From Ampullaceana balthica (Eukaryota; Mollusca; Gastropoda; Lymnaeidae): DNA of 64,000 nt. The position numbers were made by a program, and so were the translations under genes. Positions 57,735 through 64,000 of the stretch are shown here, piece after piece. The stretch spans positions 186,001-250,000 of the forward strand of contig CALYLW010000568.1 in the NCBI GenBank assembly GCA_944989445.1. Direction: 5' to 3'. Below the pieces are notes generated by a model, which was not told the DNA's origin, ran no database searches, and worked only from the letters and a program-made list of their open reading frames with translations. Each line of letters starts with the position of its first letter. Within the stretch, counting starts at the first letter, position 1.

Positions 57735-57935
57735 CAAACACTTGGTACAACCTGTGTGACAAAAATTTGTGTCAGTCTGCGTGACAAACCCATGTGACAG
57801 TCTGCGTGACAAACCCATGTGACAGTCTGCGTGACAAACCCATGTGACAATCTGCGTGACAAACACTTGTGACAATCTGCGTGACAAACCCATGTGACGG
57901 TCTGCGTGACAAACCTTTTCGGCAATTCGCTTGAC
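57735..57935. repeat. 25-bp repeat with GTGAC half-sites, about 8 copies
   Basis: Unit CATGTGACAGTCTGCGTGAC, AAACC. Further diverged GTGAC/GTGACGA motifs continue to about 58060. Confidence 0.9.
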
Positions 57936-58059
57936 AATCATTTTTCTAAATCTTTGTCACCAATGTCAATGTGTGACAGACAGCCTGTTTGAAAATATGT
58001 GTGACGATTTTTTGTCAACCTTTGTGACGAATTTATTGTGTGACAAATAGTGTTACAAT

Positions 58060-59130
58060 TTGTTCCAAGTATTTGTCCAACTTCTCCGTTGCCTAGTCCC
58101 ATTATCCATTCACCATTCAAACGCCGGTTTGGACTTGAAGAGCGGCCAGACAAACAAAAACAACTTAGTGCCGCCATTTTGAGAACTCGTGATTGCAGCA
58201 TTCCAATCTTTTCAAAAATTCTATGAACTATGACCCGAATAGAACTTATCTCCCCCCCCCCTTTTTTCCCCTTTCCCCAAATAGAAGCACACTACTTTGA
58301 TGAAGAGTAAGTTTAAAAAAAAATATTTGTCACAGGATTACTATCAGCAAACTGCAAACAACGTTACGTCATTAAACTCATAATTCTGAGACGCTACAGT
58401 TTAACTAGTGAAATACTTTGTTTGAATATTGGCAGGGAGACTTGCAGGCGGCGGACAATGGAAGCAGAAGCGCTAGCACTTTAAAGAAAAGATATTTTAA
58501 AATCAGGATCGGGAAATATATAAATTATGTTATGAAACCTTTTCTAAAGAGAATTCAAAGAATGGTAACGAGGAGTCTTTTCTTACGATCAGTTTGCAAC
58601 GTCAGCAAATTTTCACTGGGCCTTGTTAATTCGTGAGGGGAAGTTGGTTTTTTTATAAACATGTGGTAACAAAAAACCAGCAGCCTGTTTGATTCGCCAT
58701 CACCATTAAACATTTTATAAACAAAAAAATATGGTTCTTCGATTAATCGAACTTTGAAGAAGGCCTTGTAGTTCCAAAGCGTTGTAAACATTTGTAAACA
58801 ACTTTCTCAATGAAAACATTTTAATAATTCATATCATATTAAACTTATAACTTATTTTTAATTTTAATTTTTATTGTCAAAATTACACACTTCTCTAGAA
58901 TGGCTAACAAACAGTCACATTTAAATAAAAAAAAATCAAGTATTTTAAATTTTTCAAAATTTCCAATACGATAAAGCCTGTTTTATCCAGCACTGAGTAA
59001 AGACCAATATTTCTAGGACGCGCTTCAACCTATTCAAATAAGAATTCATGACTTATACAAATCAAGATACAACTCTGCTATTAAAAACTATAGGAGAGCA
59101 TGAGTCCCACAACCAAAATAATTTGATTTT
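58060..59130. other. Intergenic, no supported gene
   Basis: Only a possible third copy of the TGAAGAAGGC repeat (about 58755-58785) was noticed; the rest is unassigned. Confidence 0.45.
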
Positions 59131-59132
59131 TC

Positions 59133-59588
59133 TAGGGCTGCGGAAATTAACAATTAATTAATCGATTAATGGTTAAATTTTTCAGCGATTAAAATTAATT
59201 TGATCGATTAAAATTTGATTAAAATTTGATTAAAATTTAAGAAAAAATTTATAATTTTTTTCCTCCAAATTTATTAATAATTAATTTTTTATTTTATTTA
59301 CATACTTTTTCCTCGAATTATTATTATTTATTTAGACGTGCATAGGTAAACAAAAATAGTTTTCTTCCTCATTTCTTGCATAGCAGAACAGATTTGCTGT
59401 GTTACGTCACACAATTTGGGAGCAATGGATTTACCGCGACTTAACCGATTTCGCAAAATAATGCATCGCACATTAACGGGATCTATATATGCGTTATAGA
59501 AATATAATTAATCGAAAATAATCAATTTATCGATTAAATTTTTTTCCTTATTAATCAAACAAATTTTTTAAAATCAATATCATCCCTA
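59133..59588. mobile_element. TAGGGCTG-ended MITE, second copy
   Basis: Ends TAGGGCTGCGGAAATTAACA and (inverted) TAGGGATGATATTGATTT, with an AT-rich interior of ATCGATTAA blocks as in 34089-34902. The flanks GATTTTTC and ATTTTTAC share ATTTTT but do not align exactly. Confidence 0.7.
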
Positions 59589-59711
59589 ATTTTTACCTTA
59601 CTTACTGGATTAGCGAGTTGAAAATTAAGGACATCACTAAGATTTAAGGGTCGTGAATTAATTCCTTGGAGCGGGATCCCCTGGATGTTACATGCTGTGT
59701 TGGGGCTGCAC

Positions 59712-59867
59712 AGTGGAGTAACAACGGCTTGGAATTGGGGCAGTTGCCAAGGGCGCCGGCCCGCGCCGAGGCAAAAGGGCGCAGCTCAATCTCTCATAAA
59801 AAATATAATAAAGGGCGCCAAAAATAAATTTAGCCAAGGCCGTAAAAAAAACCCAGTTACGCCTCTG
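59712..59867. mobile_element. hAT MITE with perfect TSD GGGCTGCA
   Basis: Ends CAGTGGAGTAACAACGG and (inverted) CAGAGGCGTAACTGGG, flanked by GGGCTGCA at 59704-59711 and 59868-59875. The 156-bp interior has GGGCGCC motifs. Confidence 0.9.
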
Positions 59868-60430
59868 GGGCTGCAACGTGCGCGACCCCTAAGTCGAATC
59901 GAGGTTCCCCTAATGTATTTTATGGCCAATTTAAAAAACAAACCTATCGGACAGTGGATCTAAAGTCACGCCAATCTACAGGTGCCGTAACTCATGACTC
60001 AACGGGCGTGTAAACTTATTGATTGTCTGTTCCCGGTTACATTTCCTCAACCTTTTTATACCCCCAGCACCCCAGGCTACAAATAACCCAACAAACACAT
60101 CAATATCAATAGGATTTCAAAGATTGGTATTAGGCTATCCAAAACTTGTACACTAGCTCACAATCCCTTTAAAAGAGCAAACATACAGACGTAGGTGACA
60201 TGCACATCAAGTTGTTTGAGACAGCCGCCTCGACCTGTGGGTCATGACGACATGCACATAAGTGAAAGTAAAATTTGTTTTCTTCGTGGGTCTACATCAG
60301 GGGTTTAGATGACATTTGCTGACATTTGAGTTCACCTAAAATTATCATATAGTCATAAAGAATTGTTACATCAGAAATGGTGTAACGTAAAAAGGTAATC
60401 CTGCAGTCTTAGCTCGTATATTATTTCACG

Positions 60431-61008
60431 GCGAATTTTAATTTTCTCGTGAGAACTTTCGTTTTTAATTTATTAAATGCATTTATATATGTTATATTTT
60501 AGCTATTATAGCGCTAATTTGTAAGGCTTTTTTATTTATAAGGCTGTTTTCGGCCCCTGACGCTACATAATCAGAGTAGACTAGGATACATTCATTTTGT
60601 TTATCTAGCACCCTACTTGCTGGGTTGTCACAGCAAGAGGCCAAGCAAATTTTCTCACTTTATCAATCTAGTATGGAAATAAAAAATGAAATTTTCATTA
60701 AAATATTTATTGATCTTCTAAGAATCTTAAAATAGATGAATGAAACTTTTTTAAAAAAAACATCTTCAGTCAGTAAATTTATTTTAGCATGGGTCGTTCC
60801 AGGTAAAAAATAAATCTAGCCAGCAGGGTGCTAGATAAACAAAAATGATGTATCCTACTCCGATTATGTAGCGTCAAAGGCCGAAAAAGCCTTATAAATT
60901 TAAAAGCCTTACAAATTAGCGCTATAATTATAATAAGTAAAATATAACATATATAAATGCATTTAATAAATTAAAAATGAAAGTTCTCCCGAGAAAATTA
61001 AAATGCGC
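60431..61008. mobile_element. Fold-back element with about 190-bp arms
   Basis: Left arm 60431-60622 and right arm 60816-61008 are imperfect reverse complements (roughly 85-90% by eye), sharing ATTTTAATTTTCTCG, AAATGCATTTATATATGTTA, ATAGCGCTAATTTGTAAGGC, GACGCTACATAATC and GTTTATCTAGCACCCT. The spacer is about 190 bp. No coding potential. Confidence 0.85.
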
Positions 61009-61154
61009 AGCAAAAAAAATTTACGTGCTAAAACTTCAGGATAACCCTTAAAAATCATCAGTTATTGACTAAAGTAGTATCTAGTTAATTGAAACAAAGT
61101 AATGGGGGTGAGACTGCAATCAAGCTTTTAAATAGGTAAATGTAGGCCTATAAT

Positions 61155-61250
61155 ATATAAAAACAGGGTGTTAGTAGGCCTGACAGGACGTAACACAACA
61201 GCGAACGATTCGGCAAAGAGCCTTCCTCAATGGACAAATAGTACACAAAT
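61155..61250 (-). repeat. TTGAGGAAGGCTCTTTGCCGAA repeat, copy 2
   Basis: Minus-strand reading CTATTTGTCCATTGAGGAAG, GCTCTTTGCCGAA and GTCAGGCC...ACACCCTGTTTTT matches the block at 50495-50605 in order and spacing. Confidence 0.45.
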
Positions 61251-61689
61251 GAAACGAATAAAACGAAATAAAAAAAAATAATAAAATTAAAATTTAACAA
61301 AACAACAACCAAAAAAAACAACACTTAGCTGCGGTGATATCCAAGTAGTCCAGTAGAGATTGAAACAATTAATTCTGGATTACCTATCTGCTAGTAGAAT
61401 GTCGTTTCCCAATAATTAAGTAATAATAAATCGCCTATTTACGACAAAGCTTAAAGATAACTTAAATTAATTAATTTATTGATTTGTATTTTAATTAGTA
61501 TTTTATAAATTAAGATTGTAAGAAAAAGATAACTTGAAAGAACTGTATCAATGATTTTTTTTATTATTTAGGTTAGAAAAAACTGTACAAATAACTCATT
61601 TTTGTCACACTTTCGGTGACGGTTATTCTAAAAATTCATTCGTTCTTAAAACGGAACGCAATTAATCTTAAGAAAACAAAATTTATGTT

Positions 61690-61825
61690 ACGGCGGCTCG
61701 TTCATTTTTCGGCGGATTTACGGCGGACAAAATACGGCGGCTAATGCGGCGCGCCGCATATTTTCCGGCGGATTTTCGGCGGGCGAAAATTTTGCGGCGT
61801 ATTCGGCGCGCGATGGCGGCGGCTG
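61690..61825. repeat. CGGCGG-rich patch
   Basis: About eight CGGCGG or GCGGCG cores separated by 8-20 bp AT-rich spacers (TTTTCGGCGGATTTACGGCG, GCGGCGCGCCGCATATTTTC). Very unlike the AT-rich surroundings. Not an obvious microsatellite or CpG-island promoter. Confidence 0.75.
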
Positions 61826-61829
61826 AAGG

Positions 61830-63425
61830 GTCTAGGCCAACCCTTGGTCTACAGTCTACAGCTGTGTGTCACTAAATACAGATGTCATAAAGTTATGTCT
61901 GCAGAAAAACTTACAGCCAGAAGTGTGTGTGTGGGAGAGGAAGGGTGTAATCCAAGGCCGGGAAGCGTGGGAATCACGAATGACAATCATGTGCTCATTT
62001 ATCGAGGAATGTGAGACGGGTTAATGCCCTTAATTATGTCGTGTTGCTGTGGAAAATACGTTATTTAATTTAATTTTCAAACATATCGCTGTTATTTATT
62101 ATTAAAAATATTGCTTGCAATGATATGTAATAAATATTCAAAAATCAGTATACCGCCTGTTGTTTCCCGAATATATATACTGACATCACACATCGAATTA
62201 ATTGTACATGTAATATCTTATCAGTAACATAAGCAAGTCTCTACATCCCTCACTTGAGAGCTTTTCAAAAGTAGACGCACATTGGCTTTTGTAAAATTTA
62301 GATCCTACAAAAATATGATACGTCCGACCCAGTTCATCACAGCTGATCAGCTCGGTCAGAACGAATTATTTGCCTTAAAGATAGTGTTACGGTCTGGGTT
62401 TTAGTATTGGTACGACCACCTACGACAGGGCTATAACTCAGCAATCGTGAATAGGGTTTGTCATTCCTAAAACCGGGAAACGTCATAACTCAAGGGGTAA
62501 TGTTCTATTTTTAGATCACATTTAGCGGATCAATGTTTTGAAGCACAAATAAAGTCTAATCACTATGTTCTCAAAATTGTTAGCATGGTAAAATTACGAA
62601 ACTGTTTTTCCAATAAGCTGTCTTAAATTAACGAGGAATTAACAAATAACTGATAAGATACATCCTTCTCAATACACGTGTACGTGCATTTACATATTGA
62701 CTCGTATCTGTTATTAAATTTTTATGAAATTTGTCCTTAAAAAATATATGTATAGCCCCAATATTTCTATTAATAGATTTCCGCCATATTATGACAAGGC
62801 CTATTACATAAGTTCAATATCTAACTCTACAATCTACGTCCTGCATCTACAACTACAATATGTATGGTACAACCCTCTTGCTCGACTACCTAAACGTCAC
62901 TACGTCACACCCTCTAACACCGCGTCATAACAAAAGTGCGTTCAATATAACACGAGCAACGTGCGCCAGAGCAGCATAATCATTATTAATGCGCAAATCC
63001 CCATTAACCCCTAATATTACCCTAGACGGATAGCGCCGAAGGATTTTGTTCCTCAATCTCTAAGACGCTAATAATTAACGTGCTTGCTCCCCCAGCTGTT
63101 CTCAAATATTAACTATAAATTATTAAGTCATTACAAGTAAGTTTTAAAAGATAAAATTTAAAAAATATATATAATTTTTTTTAAAAATGGAATTCAAAAC
63201 ATAACAGCTGATTTTCAAAGTAGAGGGAAACTAGACGCTTTCTGGAAAATGTGTGAAATGTTGTCTCGGTAAATTTTTAAAATCTATTTATTAATGTGCC
63301 TAGAATGAAACATGTACAACGAAATCTAATGTTATCATTTAAAACGTCATAGCCAATATTGCATACTGTATATACTATACAGCATTGACATTACCTAATA
63401 TTATCTTGTCTTTTAAAACATTGCA
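61830..63425. other. Intergenic, no feature seen
   Basis: AT-rich sequence; no supported gene or repeat found. Confidence 0.45.
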
Positions 63426-63428
63426 GCT

Positions 63429-63600
63429 CAGAGGCGTAGCTAGGAAATTTTGCGCCCGGGGAGAAAACAAAATCGGTGACCCCCACCCCAGTTAAATTAA
63501 TATTTTACCCGTGTTCACGTATTATATTGTAGCGTTTAAAGCCTAATTTTGGCGCCCGATGGATATATATACCCCTCTGCCCCACCTCGCTATGTCTCTG
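63429..63600. mobile_element. hAT-like MITE, CAGAGGCGTAGC end
   Basis: Ends CAGAGGCGTAGCTAGGAAAT and (inverted) CAGAGACATAGCGAGGTGGG, with CGCCCGG motifs inside both ends. Flanking 8-mers TTGCAGCT and CTGTAACT match at 5 of 8, so the target duplication is eroded. Confidence 0.6.
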
Positions 63601-63904
63601 CTGTAACTCTTACAGTGCAATACACTAATAACGCCCACTCTTATTTTGTCTCCTAAAACAGTGCAGCTGACACAATGTATTACATTAACATCATTACAAC
63701 TTGGTGATTCGGGCCAAATTGTTCTCCATAGTGACAGGCAGTGACAGGCAGTGACAGCCAGAGTTTTTTTTTAATCAACTCGCCCCCGCCCAAAACACAC
63801 ACTTTCTGTTTTAAAAAAATCAGTCACATTTTCATAGCTGAGACCCGACCAACGGTCAGTTTTTGTACTCCATGGGGTAGCTGAAGTATCATACCACCCT
63901 AAGT

Positions 63905-63931
63905 GGCACTTACCACGCTACGCCACTGCAT
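63905..63931. mobile_element. Terminus of a CAGTGGCGTAGCGTGG-type MITE
   Basis: Inverted reading CAGTGGCGTAGCGTGGTAAG, followed by GCCACTTAGGGTGG. Same terminal family as the element end in the 39-bp array; the partner end was not found upstream. Confidence 0.5.
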
Positions 63932-64000
63932 ATGTCCTCCTCGGATGATCTTATTCTTAAATTTGCGTCGCGTGGTTTTAAAAAAAAAGGGAAATACGAG

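Noticed and set aside
57735..57935. CRISPR-like array
   Set aside because: The 25-bp period has no unique spacers between repeats, and the window is clearly animal nuclear DNA.
57692..57941. 80-codon minus-strand frames with cysteine/histidine repeats
   Set aside because: A 25-bp repeat cycles through all three frames, so the apparent CHADCH pattern is not a zinc-finger protein.
63012..63020. TAATATTAC nonanucleotide as in rolling-circle replication origins
   Set aside because: A single 9-mer in AT-rich DNA without a stem-loop or Rep-like gene is expected by chance.

Overview
This is eukaryotic, animal nuclear DNA: AT-rich, with GT-AG introns, only two recognisable protein-coding genes in 64 kb, and a dense load of transposon remnants and minisatellites. 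The mix (ERCC6 with metazoan sequence, many hAT-type MITEs, LINE 3' ends, tRNA-type SINEs, microsatellite-bearing short repeats) fits a lophotrochozoan invertebrate, possibly a mollusc. That placement is inference; no marker gene in the window fixes the species.

Region 1 (1-9594, + strand) is the 3' part of ERCC6/CSB, the SWI2/SNF2 ATPase of transcription-coupled DNA repair. Twelve exons join in frame (phases checked at every junction) to give 943 residues, from just before the DEGH box to the stop codon. The upstream exons, with the N-terminus and ATPase motif I, lie outside the window. Its introns carry a 27-bp minisatellite (2797-3442), a 41-bp minisatellite (about 4725-5310), a pogo-like element with TA target duplications (5361-6898) and a LINE 3' end (about 7190-7506).

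Region 2 (9595-26858) holds no gene I can support. It contains a decayed 2.35-kb hAT element with ZMYM1/DUF4371-type transposase remnants (13205-15551), smaller MITEs nested in or beside it, and a cluster of short elements with TAAATCCYTTATA ends and an internal microsatellite (17421-19880). It also has a TIR family starting GGGCCGTCCAT and a degenerate telomere-like block.

Region 3 (26859-31930, + strand) is a second gene: five exons, 218 residues, mostly helical and charged, not recognised by me, with an internal duplication. Its second intron holds a perfect 125-bp inverted repeat and the 3' part of a non-LTR retrotransposon on the opposite strand. A 42-bp minisatellite (32156-32659) begins 225 bp after the stop.

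Region 4 (32660-64000) is repeat-dominated. It has a 3.7-kb array of about 96 copies of a 39-bp unit (35647-39382) that ends exactly in the terminus of a hAT-like element (39373-40684). There are also two further non-LTR remnants, a second hAT element with transposase C-terminus (47419-49363), a MITE with 9-bp target duplications (53133-53568), a tRNA-derived SINE (56411-56622), a fold-back element (60431-61008) and a CGGCGG-rich patch (61690-61825).

The strongest unexplained signal is the 39-bp array. Its repeat unit consists of host flank plus transposon end, so it appears to have grown by amplifying the junction of a DNA transposon insertion.
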